NCBI GenBank assembly: GCA_021234155.1
Contig: JAJEKV010000033.1
Location: forward strand, 12,905,614-12,969,613
Length of the DNA: 64,000 nucleotides
Direction: 5' to 3'
DNA from: Isoetes taiwanensis
Lineage: Eukaryota; Streptophyta; Lycopodiopsida; Isoetales; Isoetaceae
Part shown: in pieces, positions 24,053 to 35,824 of the stretch
Layout of the letters: the number at the start of each line of letters is the position of its first letter
Position numbering within the stretch: the stretch's first letter is position 1
Notes under the pieces: model-generated
What the model was told of the DNA's origin: nothing
Databases searched by the model: none
Seen by the model: the letters and a program-made list of their open reading frames with translations, nothing else
Program-made: the position numbers and the translations under genes

Positions 24053-24450
24053 CTGCTTATTGCAAATGCTTTGGGTTTGTCTGCGTTGAAAACATGGTTG
24101 AGGCATCAAGATAACAGTGGCAAAGCTGCTTCTACTACTTCATGTGATTCACCCAGAAACGATGTGACCGCATTGTCTAACCTTCAGTCTTTATATTTAT
24201 CAATGAGCCCCAATTCTCAAATTAGCACAGCGGTGCAAATCATTTGTGATGACACGGTTTTCGATGGAATCTTGGAAGAGGAATTCTGTCAAGAGTGGTA
24301 ATAAAGAACCTACTGTAAGGAAGTCTTTTGACACATTCGGACAACGGACTTCTATATATAGAGGTGTAACCAGGTACGATACTTTATACTAAAAAATTCA
24401 TTACGGTCGTGTCTGATTATCAACTTTTTCAGGCATCACTGGACTGGACT
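24053..24450 (+). pseudogene. AINTEGUMENTA/PLETHORA-type AP2 gene fragment with intron
   Basis: The upstream part contains LGLSALKTWLRHQ and LYLSMSPNSQ, which match the conserved N-terminal boxes of ANT/BBM-like factors. After a frame change, KEPTVRKSFDTFGQRTSIYR continues as GVTR, the start of the first AP2 repeat, and ends at a GT donor at 24374. The next exon begins at 24433 after a normal AG and reads HHWTG, continuing the AP2 repeat before similarity stops. The retained intron shows that genomic DNA, not cDNA, was copied. Only a small part of a gene of roughly 400-600 residues is present. Confidence 0.85.
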
Positions 24451-25077
24451 GTGGTTTACAGGATTCTCTTGCTGATGAGCAAAGAATTCTTGCCTCTCGG
24501 CCTTATGGGTTGCTTGGGGAGCAAGTCCAGTATTTGAAAGCTGAGGTTGAACGCTGTCAAGGATTGGTCGATCAGCTTCAGGTTAGTTAGCAATCTCTCA
24601 ATTCCTGAGCTTTATGTAATTTGTGCATGATCAAGAACCGGGCGCATTCTCTCCGTTATCGCGAGTGTAAGAGACTATGCACTACAACGTGAGAAGGAGA
24701 TCGCTACGTAAGCCGAGGCGAGCAAGATTGCTAAACATGTGGCTGATATTGCGAGAGGCCCGGATAGTGGGCTGCAAACTCAATTGCAACAATGCATGGC
24801 CGGAGAAGGATGATTTCTGGATAAAATTAGAAGAGGCTTACGAAGTGTCGGTATATATTCCTTCATCCCATGTGCTCGTTGGTTAGGCGCAAAGCGTGGT
24901 CGATGAATATATCTTGTGTATTCAGGGTAGAAAAGGCACAGTTGCAGAACTTAAGGTTATGATTACAACCTTACACAAAGAAATGAGCATGATGCAAACA
25001 CAGCTCTATAAGTACAAAGATGCCGCCAGGGAAGTCTGTGCCTTGCGGGCTAATATTCACTCTTGTGCAAATGTTCT

Positions 25078-25527
25078 TGTTAGCCCTTTGGGCTAAACGT
25101 ATGTATGAGTGGCATAGGCCACATGCATTCATCACATTGGACCACTTGATCTAGGGCCCAGATTTAGCCCATATATATGGTAGGTGGCATATGCCACATG
25201 TATTTGTCATATTGGACCCCACAATCTAGGGCCCAGATTTAGCCTAGATCAGTGGACGGTGAGATGTCAGTTAGGGTTAGGGTTTTGCTCTACTATTTAG
25301 AGAGAGCATTTCCTCTCATTGTTTAGGGTTTTTGCTCACGTTTTGGAGCACCTTCTTTTGGAGCATCAATATGATTCTGTTTTGTTCATTCTTTCTTTTG
25401 TTCTTGTTCTTGGAGTTTCTTCCCATTTTCTTTTGTTGATCCATGAGCATTTGTGGCAGCCTTGTGGCATCCGGCGATCATGGATTTGCTGGCAAAAAGG
25501 TGATGCCAAGAACCCCAAATATCAACA
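25078..25527 (+). repeat. 5' LTR of the LARD-like element
   Basis: It matches 29195-29642 almost base for base, apart from a few changes around 25475-25505. Confidence 0.93.
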
Positions 25528-25528
25528 C

Positions 25529-25546
25529 TGGCGCCTCATGCCGGGG
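25529..25546 (+). promoter_or_regulatory. Primer-binding site candidate
   Basis: TGGCGCCTCATGCCGGGG starts one base after the LTR and resembles the TGGCGCC-type primer-binding sites common in plant Gypsy elements. The element may therefore use Gypsy proteins. Confidence 0.65.
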
Positions 25547-28500
25547 TCTCTTGGGCTCATGATCACTCTTGTTTTTTATTTCAAGCATCTCCAAAAGTTT
25601 TCAAGAAAAAATTTGATTCTACATCGCCACTGTCTTCACTCCTCATCTCGCTAGATCGCTTAACGTTTTTTAAAAAAAGGGCGAACTAAGATTGTTATTC
25701 GTCACATATGGGTTCATTATCCACCTTGTTTTACTATCCATACTCTGTTCTGTGTAAACATTCAAGCCACGAGCATATCTTTGTTCCATTTATTTGGGTT
25801 CCTCATAGACACATTTTATTTTTGCTATCCTGTGTTTTCTGTGTTCTGTCTATACATTCAGGCCTAGAAGCCCCATTTCTTCTGCGACATTTGAAAGAGA
25901 GATATGGTTCTTCTGCAATGTCCTTGATTTTCTGCCAGCACAGATTTTCTGCCCAGAGGCCCAACGGCTCTGCCGCGGATCTTCTTTCTCAAAGACGGAG
26001 GCCCAAGCGGCTCGCAATTTTTTTCTGCTCAGCGGCTTGCAGCAGTTTTAAGCTGCGGTAAAAGCCCACCATCACGGCCATCTCGCAGATGTATTTTATT
26101 GTGGAATGGGACTCTGTTTTTGCACAGACCGTAGCCCATAATCATTGCTCGTTTGCTTCACCACTTAGTTCTGCATTGAAGTCTTTTTGCATACTCTGTT
26201 ATATGTCAGCACAGGCAACGCTATCATTGGGAATTCTTCCTGATTGATCCTTCCATAATGGTCTCTACAGACCCAGTCAATCCATTTTCAAGATTTTCTG
26301 CCTTCTATGTCTTTCCACCACGGTAGGCGCAAGTTCGGCAAAAGATCAACAGCCTAGTCACCGTAAAGAAATCGGATCGCATTGGATTTGATTTGGCCAT
26401 GACCTTGCTTGGGCAAACAAGCGCCAAGGGACGCAGCCCAGCGGCTCATCTGCGGGTATTTTGGCAGTACTTGTCTTGTGGGGTGAAGCTCATTTTTTGA
26501 AGAGCCGCGGGCATTCTTATTCTAGCATCTTCTTCATCTCAAAAAACTTGGCGAGCAACGGCCGACATTCACCACATGCAACTACGTTCACTTGGGTTTT
26601 ACGGACATTCTTGAGGGCAACATTCACGGATTTGTTACATTGCCATGCCAGGAGCTGGATTTGCTTTTCTGCGACAAATTGGGGCAAAAGCCCCATCATT
26701 TCATTCGGCAGCTTTGCTCCATTATTAGGCACGTACCACGAAAATCGAGCTAAGGATTCGCACCATTTCATTTCTTTCAAGAACTTTTTCCCTTGTTCCA
26801 TCCTTGTCCTGCCCACCGGAAAGCAACCAGTTATTCATTCATACTATTACGTTGCAGATGTTACAGTTCTTGTCGTTTGCAGTACGGGAGATGCTCTTTG
26901 GGTCTTCAGCCTGTTCTTCATCAACATATTTTGTGATTTTTGCCCCATATTTTCTTCAAACACATGTGGCTTTGATAAATTCGATTTCCTATACCGATCT
27001 ATGAGATTAAGAAACAGCAAGCACCTCCATTTTCTTGGGGCAGACCCTTTATTGGCTCAAAGATGCCACAAATCGATTGTGTTTTTTGCAGTTACGTCTA
27101 TCACCGGTCAGAGATCTGCAAACAGACTAAATTTTTGGGCTCATTTCTCACACCCACATGGAGTTGCAGACTTTGTATCCAGCTGCACAAGGCGTTCCAT
27201 AGTCTAGCATAAGGCGGCTTTCTTCCCAAGTATCTCTGTATGACAGAGCCTTCATGGCCAGACGATGTAGCCCAAGAACAGGGGTTTCTACACCACCAAT
27301 TCATTCTGGGATCGAGATGCACACCTGTCTAAATGAACTCATCAACAACAGAATTCACCGGCTGTCACGGGTATCTTTCAAAGCCAAATCTTGATCAATT
27401 CATGCACCTATACCATCATGACGCTTACTCTCATTTTTATCAAGCAAAACCATAAAACGGCAAATCCTTGGATCTACGGAGACACGGCATGCCCAAAGCA
27501 TATCAAAACCTCTCGCACACAAAACTTTCATTTCCATGGCCCTTTGGCGTGGAAATTTTTTCCCGCGACCTTCCAAGGTGCGACCCACGACCCGACGACC
27601 CGGCATCCATGATCTTCCACGGTCCCTTTGCCCATCCCGGGCCACATTTCATTGCGTGGAAGTCCGCAGAATGAGTTCCAAGGCCCCTTGGCATAGATCT
27701 CACCACTCGATGGTAAGCGGCATCCGCGGCATCACCACGGCCCTTTTGGCGTGGACATTTTCTTTCCGCGGACTGTCGCGGCGTGGGCCACCGGCGACAT
27801 CAGGCCCACGGCCCATCCGCGGGTGGCTTCGATCTGCAAAATCTTACCCGTGCATCGCACAAAAACCGTAGAAGCCCACGGCCATCGCGGCGTGGCAGTG
27901 CAATATCTTCCGGCGTGAACCCCGCCCATGGCGTGGCCTCAATATCAAAGACCTCCGGGCGTGGCGCTGCGTGACCCACGCCCCCCGACCCCCGCGGCGT
28001 GGCCTCTCGCCATGGCAACTTGTTACATCAAAAACCCACGGCCCATCCCCTTGCCCTGGAACATTCCTCTCTTGTCACACCTCTTGTCATGTTTTTTTAT
28101 GACATCTTTATGATTTTCTTTCCTAGAGAGACTTCGACACTTGAATATTCCACATGGCCCATATTTTTGGTGTTTTTCACCCCTTCTAATGATCAAGCCA
28201 TTTTTTTACATACAAGAATATCTGGTCCTATCATTCTACCTTTGGAGGTAAAATTTCATGCAACTGTGACTTTAAACATCACGGCCCCACGGCGTGAGTC
28301 CCACAAAATTGTCATGGCCCCTCACGGCGTGACTTCAAGCACAAACTTTCGATCCACTTTTGGACTTAAGCAAACATCACGGAGCATCTTTTTGGCACAT
28401 TTTGGGGGACGCCTCATCTTTTGCCTGATTCTTATATCTGCTTTGCACCTTTGTACCAACAAATTTCAAGTTCCTGCAATGGCGTGAAGATGAATTCTGC

Positions 28501-29176
28501 CTTCCGCCCCTTCATGCATCAACCTCACATGGCCACATGGCATGTGCAGGCCAATTTCAGCAATTTCTCTTTGGTGTCAACTTTTTCAAGTTCAACATTT
28601 TGATCAACCTCATCCGTCCATCATACATGGCGGTCGAGCCTCTTTCAAGTTCAACCAATGGCGTGAAGATGACTTATAGCCTTACGCCCTTCAATTTCAA
28701 CTCCTTCAAGTTCAACTATTTGCTCAAACTCTTTCAAGTTCAACACATGGCGTGAAGTCGACTTGCCTTAGCCCCTTCAATCACTTATGTTTCAACTCCT
28801 TGTTTCCACTTTTCAAGTTCAACACGGCGTGAAGATGACTTAGGACCTTTCCCCTTCAACAATTTTTCTTTCCAAATTTTTGTTCAACTCATTACAAGAC
28901 ACTTTGATTGGCGCATGTATTCGGAGCTAAGTGGCAAGCTCTATGAGAAGTGGTGACAGCCTTCTCAACATTAGATTCGACTTCTATGGAATTAAAGGAG
29001 CTCGTGGCAAGCTCAAGAGAAGTGGTGACAGCCTTCTCAACCTCTCATGCTTTTGGTACTTCATCGACATTGGCATTTTTTATCAAGAATTTTCGGCGAC
29101 ATTATCGTTACCTCCCCTCACTTTGGCCACTGTTGTAAATGTTTAACCTGATGTTATAAAGGTTCTACATAGTTTG

Positions 29177-29194
29177 GTGTGGTGGGGGGGGGAG
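29177..29194 (+). promoter_or_regulatory. Polypurine tract of the LARD-like element
   Basis: A G-rich stretch containing nine consecutive G, followed by AG, directly abuts the second LTR. Confidence 0.75.
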
Positions 29195-29642
29195 TGTTAG
29201 CCCTTTGGGCTAAACGTATGTATGAGTGGCATAGGCCACATGCATTCATCACATTGGACCACTTGATCTAGGGCCCAGATTTAGCCCATATATATGGTAG
29301 GTGGCATATGCCACATGTATTTGTCATATTGGACCCCACAATCTAGGGCCCAGATTTAGCCTAGATCAGTGGACGGTGAGATGTCAGTTAGGGTTAGGGT
29401 TTTGCTCTACTATTTAGAGAGAGCATTTCCTCTCATTGTTTAGGGTTTTTGCTCACGTTTTGGAGCACCTCCTTTTGGAGCATCAATATGATTCTGTTTT
29501 GTTCATTCTTTCTTTTGTTCTTGTTCTTGGAGTTTCTTCCCATTTTCTTTTGTTGATCCATGAGCATTTGTGGCAGCCTTGTGGCATCCGGCAGTCATGG
29601 ACTGCTGCTGCAAGGTGATGCCAAGAACCCCAAATATCAACA
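29195..29642 (+). repeat. 3' LTR of the LARD-like element
   Basis: It pairs with 25078-25527; the target duplication GTTCT follows at 29643-29647. Confidence 0.93.
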
Positions 29643-30070
29643 GTTCTTGAAAGGAAGATAAGCTTAGTTCTCTTTAGTCGATATTTATTGCTGTGCAACA
29701 GTGTCTACATAATCGATGACACATCAGATTTGTACAGACGGCTGAATGCCAGGCATTATCGGATCAAGTTGCAAGTCAAGTTCTCGAGCTCAACAACCTA
29801 AAGGATGAGGTAAATAGATATTTTAACTAGTGCTTGGAATTGGTTCTTTTCTAATTTGTGTTGTTGCATGTGTAGGTTAGAAAGTTCAAGGAAAGCGAGC
29901 AAGAGTTAAAACTTATCCGTGACGTGTATGGCATGGAGTCAACAGATCCCAGGTATACTAGTCAACGTTTGAGCATGATTTTTGAGATACATATGTCGGC
30001 AACCCTCTCATGACAATGAGACAGTTGAATGCAATCATGTACAGAATATAACCTTCAAGTAGTAATGTCA

Positions 30071-30558
30071 AATACAAGCTTCACTAGCTGCAATGTCAAA
30101 CAACTTCGTTTAACTTTTGTTTAACTTTTCTTATTCATAAGTACAAACCACACCATCGTCCCTTTCGACAACCTATCTGACAACCTATCTATGCACAATA
30201 TCAACGTGAAATGAGAGCCCACCCATCTAATACTGAATAGCAAAAACACTTGGAGTCACACAGGTAGAACGACAGCACTGCGAACCACTACGGAGATTAC
30301 AAGTTCTGCATTTCTAATGACAACACTCTCCACGTCAGCTCGAATAAAAATACAAGCTTCACTAGCTGCAAATATCAAACAACTTCGTTTAACTTTTGTT
30401 TAACTTTTCTTATTCATATGTACAAACCATACCAGCGTCCCTTTCGACAACCTATCTATGCACAATATCAACGTGAAATGAGAGCGCACCCATCTAATAC
30501 AGAATAGCAAGAACGCTTGGAGTCACACAGGTAGAACGACAGCACTGCGAACCACTTA
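30071..30558. repeat. Direct duplication, period about 278 bp
   Basis: AATACAAGCTTCACTAGCTG at 30071 recurs at 30349. Similarity continues to GCACTGCGAACCACT in both copies, with a 12-bp length difference around GACAACCTATCT. Confidence 0.82.
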
Positions 30559-30713
30559 ATAGGGAATGCATACAATATGTAGCAAAATAACAGGGGGTTC
30601 CAGGGGGATTTGATATAGATATAATTCTTGAAACCATAGACCATATCCCTAAAACAATTCAATGGGTTATTATAAAAAAAAACATGGATTTAAGATAAAA
30701 ACAATATTCACAT

Positions 30714-30785
30714 TAGCTCATTGGCTAGATTGGATAAAGTAGTCTTATTAGGACATTGAGTTATTTTGATAGAGGTTCGAATCCC
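30714..30785 (+). other. tRNA-like segment (possible SINE head)
   Basis: TAGCTCATTGG resembles an A box, and GGTTCGAATCC about 55 bases further is a perfect B box. A full cloverleaf does not fold convincingly, so this is more likely a SINE head or tRNA relic than a working tRNA gene. Confidence 0.35.
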
Positions 30786-31425
30786 CGTATTTCATATTCT
30801 AAAAGCTTAACAAAACCATATAGAGGCTCCATATACCATCAAAACCTTAGGCAAACTCGTATTTGACATCTTAAAATCATAGGCGTCCCCAATCATAATT
30901 GAGCATAATCGAAACGAGAGGTGTCCAGAGGCTCCAACATATAGTCTGGGTCGTAGGATTGACAGATCCGACGATTGTGGTAGTCCAGGGTGCACCTCAT
31001 TTAGAATATGTAGCAAAATAACAGGGCATTGTCATTCAACGGCAATGGTACAAATTGCTGCCACGACGGACAAATCAAGTTGGAGCCTGTACAATCAATG
31101 CCCCATCAAATTTAGAGTTTATTGAGCCATCAATAAATCCATGTATTTTAAGATCCAAGGATAAATCTACCATAGAGTAGGTCCGGTTTATGTCGATGGT
31201 TCGCAAGCAATAACCTAGCTCTAACCCCCCAGAATGAGAATTGAGACAACGACCTCCCCAAGGAACTGGATGCCGAGCTATACAATATCAACCTCTATGC
31301 AGCAGCCCTCATACTGATGCATGAGGTAGAGGATGTGCTTTAACACTGCCCAAAGCTTGGCCTTATGAGGTACAACCCAACATGCTCAAATGAAGTTGCA
31401 GTGAGGCACCTACAAAGAAACAAGG

Positions 31426-31668
31426 ATCCTCATACCAAGGATAACTCTAGAGCCATCAGACAACGACCTCCTCCCCTTCAAGCGAAGGCAATTCCTCGTG
31501 CAACTCGCAATCTCGATGACCATAAATAAATTACAAGGCCAGTCCATGACCTCTGTTGGCATCTACCTGCCAACGCCAGTCTTCACGCACGGCCAGCTCT
31601 ATGCCGCATTCTCAGGGTGCACCACACAACAGGAAGTGAACGTATACATTCAAGACACCTCAAGATAA
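31426..31668 (+). pseudogene. Helitron Pif1-like helicase, C-terminal remnant
   Basis: The open frame reads LIPRITLEPSDNDLLPFKRR, then QFLVQLAISMTINKLQGQSM and GIYLPTPVFTHGQLYAAFSG, ending in a stop. These are the last conserved motifs of the Helitron RepHel helicase (normally LAFAMTINKSQGQ, then HGQLYVALSR). Upstream sequence from 31340 still shows related but frameshifted residues. The Rep endonuclease and the Walker boxes are absent, so it is only the 3' end of an old autonomous element. It reads in the same direction as the captured gene fragments at 23-30 kb. Confidence 0.88.
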
Positions 31669-31915
31669 GAAACACTGCTCAAAAACAATATGAGGTTCAC
31701 TCTAAATGTAGTCTACAAAAAGATCCTACAGAATGAAATTGCTCTTTAACTCACCATATACCCACCAAAGCAAAACACTGGATCTCTTATAAGTCATGAT
31801 GTACTACCTCTTCAATGTGTAATTTTCAAGATGTCGACAATACAAATCTAACTGTACAGTTAATACTGCACTCTCGCCTCATAGTTCATAGAACTCTATA
31901 GGTTCCCAACTAATC

Positions 31916-31943
31916 CCCAGCAATGTTGGGCACTGTTACTATC
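31916..31943 (+). terminator. Helitron-type 3' terminal hairpin (decayed)
   Basis: CCCAGC, three bases, GTTGGG, then CACTGTTACTA. This matches the well preserved end at 47283-47306. It lies 250 bp after the helicase stop, as expected for a Helitron 3' end, but the final CTAG reads CTAT. Confidence 0.65.
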
Positions 31944-32024
31944 TTTAGATATTTTTGTCATAAAAAAAGGTTACTGCACACTTTCCTCATTGCGATCAAA
32001 ATATATGCAAACATCCAACTTATG

Positions 32025-32049
32025 CCCCGCAACGCTGGGCACCAATACT
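32025..32049 (+). terminator. Second Helitron-type 3' hairpin
   Basis: CCCCGCAACGCTGGGCACCA followed by ATACTA. The preceding CCAACTTATG is shared with the other two Helitron ends. Either one Helitron ended inside another, or the end was duplicated. Confidence 0.62.
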
Positions 32050-32059
32050 ACTTATTATT

Positions 32060-33204
32060 GATGCTTTCAACTGAATTTAATCTGCAAGCCACAGAAAATG
32101 TACCATGGCATGGAGTAGAAACGGACGTTAGGAAGCAACTTGTTTTGAGCCGAGGTTCTTTGTTATTACTTGTAACATAAGCATTTATGAGTCCCCGAGT
32201 TCTTTATGTATAGACAGAGCAGATATGGCCAGAGAAGGCTTCCAAATGGAATTTTACTGTGACATGATCGAATATTGAGCAAATATAAATAGATTTAGTT
32301 CCAAATGTTCAGGGTTATGGTTTTAAATTGATTGTCAAAAAGTTTGAACTGTGAATTAATTTACTTCATCCTCCGGCCATGGAGGGCAACCCTCCGTGCG
32401 CAGCACCTTGTTATTTTTACTTTCAGTGTTGCTAGCAGGAGCATTTGTAGGGGCAGAGATGCCAATTTTCTTCTTCCCTTTAAATTTTTTAGAAAAAATC
32501 TTTGAGTTCATATACTACAAAAATAGAGATAAATGGCAGAGGATAAAGGGCAGGAACACGTACAAATGGCACATAAATGCCATATGTAATAATTCATGAT
32601 AAAGGATGCTTGAAAACTGGCTATCCCTCGCAAACCCATGCTTAATTTTCCTGAATTGCAACTCAAAATCACCAGAGTTGTTCAAGGTGGAGGTTAAAGC
32701 CTTTTTTTGTTTTGTCACATTCATGTTGCCTGCTTCAGCGGATATTTTATTTTCTTGCCTATTAAGGCAAATGGATTTTCAAGCATCTCCACATCTTCTG
32801 ATCATTTCTAAAGCTGCCCATTTGATATTGACTTTGTATACAATTAATCTCATTTCTAGGTGCACTTCTCCTTTTATCTCATTGTCTATCGCGGCTGCAG
32901 TATCCTCTCTTTGATCATCTTTCTCCACAGAGATTATTTCTGCAATGTATGCGAACTGGTTCAGGAGCAACATCTACATTGATTAAGGTGGTTGTGGTTG
33001 TAGTGCTGTCCCTTTTATGGCAATGTTTCTAGCCCTTGTTTTATGCTTAGGCAACACCACTTGCCATTGAGTCCCCTCGGAAGGTGAATCCTTTTGAAGA
33101 GGAAACCCCATTTGAGGAGGTACCTCGTTATCTGACCCAAATGGAGGGGTAATGGCATACTGAGAGAGCCCATATTTATTTGTAACTGCATTTATATTTT
33201 GACA
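32060..33204. other. No recognised feature
   Basis: Only short frames without family signatures occur. I see no RNA gene or repeat. Confidence 0.4.
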
Positions 33205-33600
33205 TTTTTTTTTTGAAGGCAAGGTATTTTTATATTTTATTAATAAAAGTGGTCCAAAAATCTTATTACAAGACCCCTCAATGAGACAGATAGGAAGAGT
33301 TATATCACTCAATAGAACACATACAAGACATCATATAACAAAATATTATAGTACTTAGGTTGGAACCCTCTCAACCTCTTCTTTGCTCTAAGTACTATGA
33401 TGGGCTCTACTGGTTTCACTGCATTTATTTTGGCATTTTTGGGATAGAGAGCTTCACAATTATGTTCACACTTCCTTTTTGAGTAACGCTTTCCTTGCCA
33501 ATCCTCCTTATTCTTAGGCAGCGATGATTCAAAATTAAACTCTTTAGCCTTTGCATTGATTGGCGCCGCTAATCCTTCCATTTTTAAGTTGGGAAACATT
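33205..33600 (-). mobile_element. LINE-like 3' tail with poly(A)
   Basis: On the minus strand the sequence ends TTTATTAATAAAATATAAAA, ATACCTTGCCTTC and ten A, a layout typical of plant L1-type 3' ends. Upstream a frame encodes basic residues (NKEDWQGKRYSKRKCEHN) without a recognised domain. No RT is nearby, so it would be a truncated or non-autonomous copy. Confidence 0.42.
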
Positions 33601-35824
33601 CTCCTTATCTCTCAACTGCTAATACATTTTAGTGGGAATTTGAAGCTACAATTCCCACTTTTTATTGCTACTACATATCAACTAGAATGACAACACATAT
33701 TCTAGGGCCTTTAGTGATAGAGAGAGAAATATAAGTACCCGGAGTATTTGAGATGCATTTTGAGAACTCTAACACTAGTATGTCTGGTGGCAAATATTCA
33801 ATTTCAAAGTAACAAGGTATTTTAATGGCTGACAATTGGTTGGGAGAGAAACCATGGTGTAGAACTGGTACAAGATGAAGTCCTTTGCATATGGATCCAT
33901 TGCACGGTTATCCACTATTGCATCACTCTCAAACATGATGAGGAAGAAATTGCCCCCCTAATGCTTTCAAACATTGGTGTTGGGGCATATTTAGCTTTCT
34001 TAGATGTGTTGATAGTGAAGTGTCTAATCTGCAAAAATCTAAAAAGCCTCATGTGAAGAAACCGACAACTGAGTGTGATACCAAGCTCTCTATAAACTTT
34101 ACATGTATCTGGTGGTTTAAGTTCCACTATGGGAGGTTCTCATCTTCTTCCATGTACTCAATGTCCACAAGCAGGTTTATTATTTCCTAATGATTTTCGT
34201 GCATTGCCAAGTTCAACTTTATCTTGAGGCCCATTACTTCCTTCTACTGTGTTGCCCTGCCCAGACTCCAATTTCCTGCTATCTGCTATATTTAATGGAA
34301 ACTCAGGACGAGAAGAAGAAGACTTACTTGACATGCTTATCCTTGATGCTCGATTGTTTGAAAGGTTTTGCTTCACTTTCTCTCTTGCCTCTGGCCCATA
34401 GCTACTTATATGGTGCCCTTTGGGCTCATGAACTATATCATGAGCCTGCCGGGTTAGCCCTCCAGGTAATCCGAGATCCCATCAAGGCTTGCATGAACAC
34501 TAATAACAAGTTCATGCACATGAGTTGAATAAGGAAATGCAAAAGCATTCTTAAGCCAAACGCAAGGTAAAGAATTGAATCTTTAATCCAAAAACCATAT
34601 CCAATAACACCTATGAGCTCAATTCTCAAAGATGTAATATCATGCTTTATATATGGGGAGCATATCATGCTTTATATCATGTGTCGAGCATATATGGGGA
34701 GAAACTTGGAGAAAGTTAAGAAGATAGGGGAGCCGTCCGCAGAGAAAAAGCCAAAGAAATGAATATCCGGGATGGGAAGGGCAACAATGGAGGGGGGTGA
34801 AGGGGCTGCATGTAATCCTTTTGTTTTGCTTTACCTTTTACTTTTACTTTTATAGCTCTTTTATGTTTTCAGATTTGCCAAAATAGGTAAGATGTACCAG
34901 CATAAAGCTGTATGAAAAAAGGTTTGAATGGTGCAGGGAAACCCGAGCATAGAAGGAACAAATTTTGCTTGAGGATCATGCTTAAGAGTGGCTGAATAAG
35001 CCAGAATGCGTAATTGTGAAAATCACTTCTTCTTTTGAATATAAGATAGAATTACGCTTTGAAAGACAGTTTCTTTTGTTTCGAAGAATCAGTACGCTTT
35101 CAGTGTCAATTACTTTCTCCATAAAATAAAGTGATGTTTTCCTATCCATAACTCTTAGATTACTCTATGCTGAAACTAGTCAAGTAGCAATTTACAAAAC
35201 CATACTGAAAGTGTAACTGTACATCTCTCCATGCATTCCTGAGGTGACTATACTGAATGGTAAGTTTGGGTGACTAACGACTCTGTCACAATTCAACAAG
35301 CGGCAAGATTTCTATGTATACAGATAAATGGGCAACATGGATATCCACCCAAGATGCGGGAAAAACATGACAGCAAGCGTGACAGCAAAGAAATCCACTC
35401 AGGATACAGGAAAAAGATGGTAGCATGCAAGATAGTAAAATATTGGTAAACAAGATAGCAACCCTAGAACACAGGAACATGTACACAGGGATGACGGAAA
35501 ACCCAAGTACACAGAAACAGTAGGGAAGACAGAAGACAGATGTCCATAGCAGCGGACAGATTGGTAAAAGGGTAAAAGAACAGTAGGAAACGGGGGGAGG
35601 CTAAAAGTACATACCAAGGCTAGAATGTACAAGGGCAAAAGATAAATAAACAAGGGGGGAGCCACAGAACCAACATAAAAGCCTTGAGAAAAAGGGTGGT
35701 AAACTCGGGACAGACTCAAGAACTAAAAGCTGATAGGAGTAAAAAACAGATGAGACCCGAAAACAACAGTGAAGATACACGCACGAGACGAAGGCAAAAA
35801 GGGAACGGGACTCAGAGATACATG
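33601..35824. other. No confident gene
   Basis: Minus-strand frames at 33915-34127 and 34158-34376 might be remnants of a LINE ORF1 (the first reads CKVYRELGI), but no zinc knuckle is visible. From about 35400 the plus strand is purine-rich with many gacaga/ggaaac words, leading into a tandem repeat. Confidence 0.35.

Larger units (their letters stand above)
25078..29642 (+). mobile_element. Non-autonomous LTR retrotransposon (LARD-like) inserted in the BRE1 fragment
   Basis: Two nearly identical LTRs (25078-25527 and 29195-29642) begin TGTTAGCCC and end TATCAACA, flanked by a perfect 5-bp duplication GTTCT. A primer-binding-like TGGCGCC follows the first LTR, and a G-rich polypurine tract precedes the second. 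The 3.67-kb interior has no gag or pol motif. It holds a GC-rich block of ggcgtgg repeats at 27540-28030, and short repeated AAGTTCAAC motifs at 28550-28840. The near identity of the LTRs implies a recent insertion. Mobilisation would need proteins from another element. Confidence 0.9.
24462..29952 (+). pseudogene. BRE1/HUB-type histone H2B ubiquitin ligase, central exons, split by an LTR element
   Basis: Plant BRE1 (HUB1/HUB2) monoubiquitinates histone H2B; the central part is a long coiled coil. Exons seen: 24462-24581 (SRPYGLLGEQVQYLKAEVER), decayed exons around 24640-24870 (QTQLQQCMA, KLEEAYEVS), 24926-25077 (TVAELKVMITTLHKEMSMMQ then TQLYKYKDAARE), resuming at 29648 with LERK, then 29738-29809 (AECQALSDQVASQVLELNNL) and 29876-29952 (VRKFKESEQELKLIRDVYG). 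Splice signals are largely kept. The N-terminal exons and the C-terminal RING exons are absent, and stops occur near 24705 and 24800. The intact exon frame across the LTR element shows the insertion hit an exon. The assignment is from the spelling of the conserved coiled coil, remembered from HUB proteins. Confidence 0.78.

Noticed and set aside
26461-27207. 248-codon plus-strand frame in the LARD-like interior
   Set aside because: No gag, pol or other domain; composition rich in His, Cys and Phe looks like a chance frame.
30714-30785. Functional tRNA gene
   Set aside because: A and B boxes fit, but acceptor and anticodon stems do not pair.
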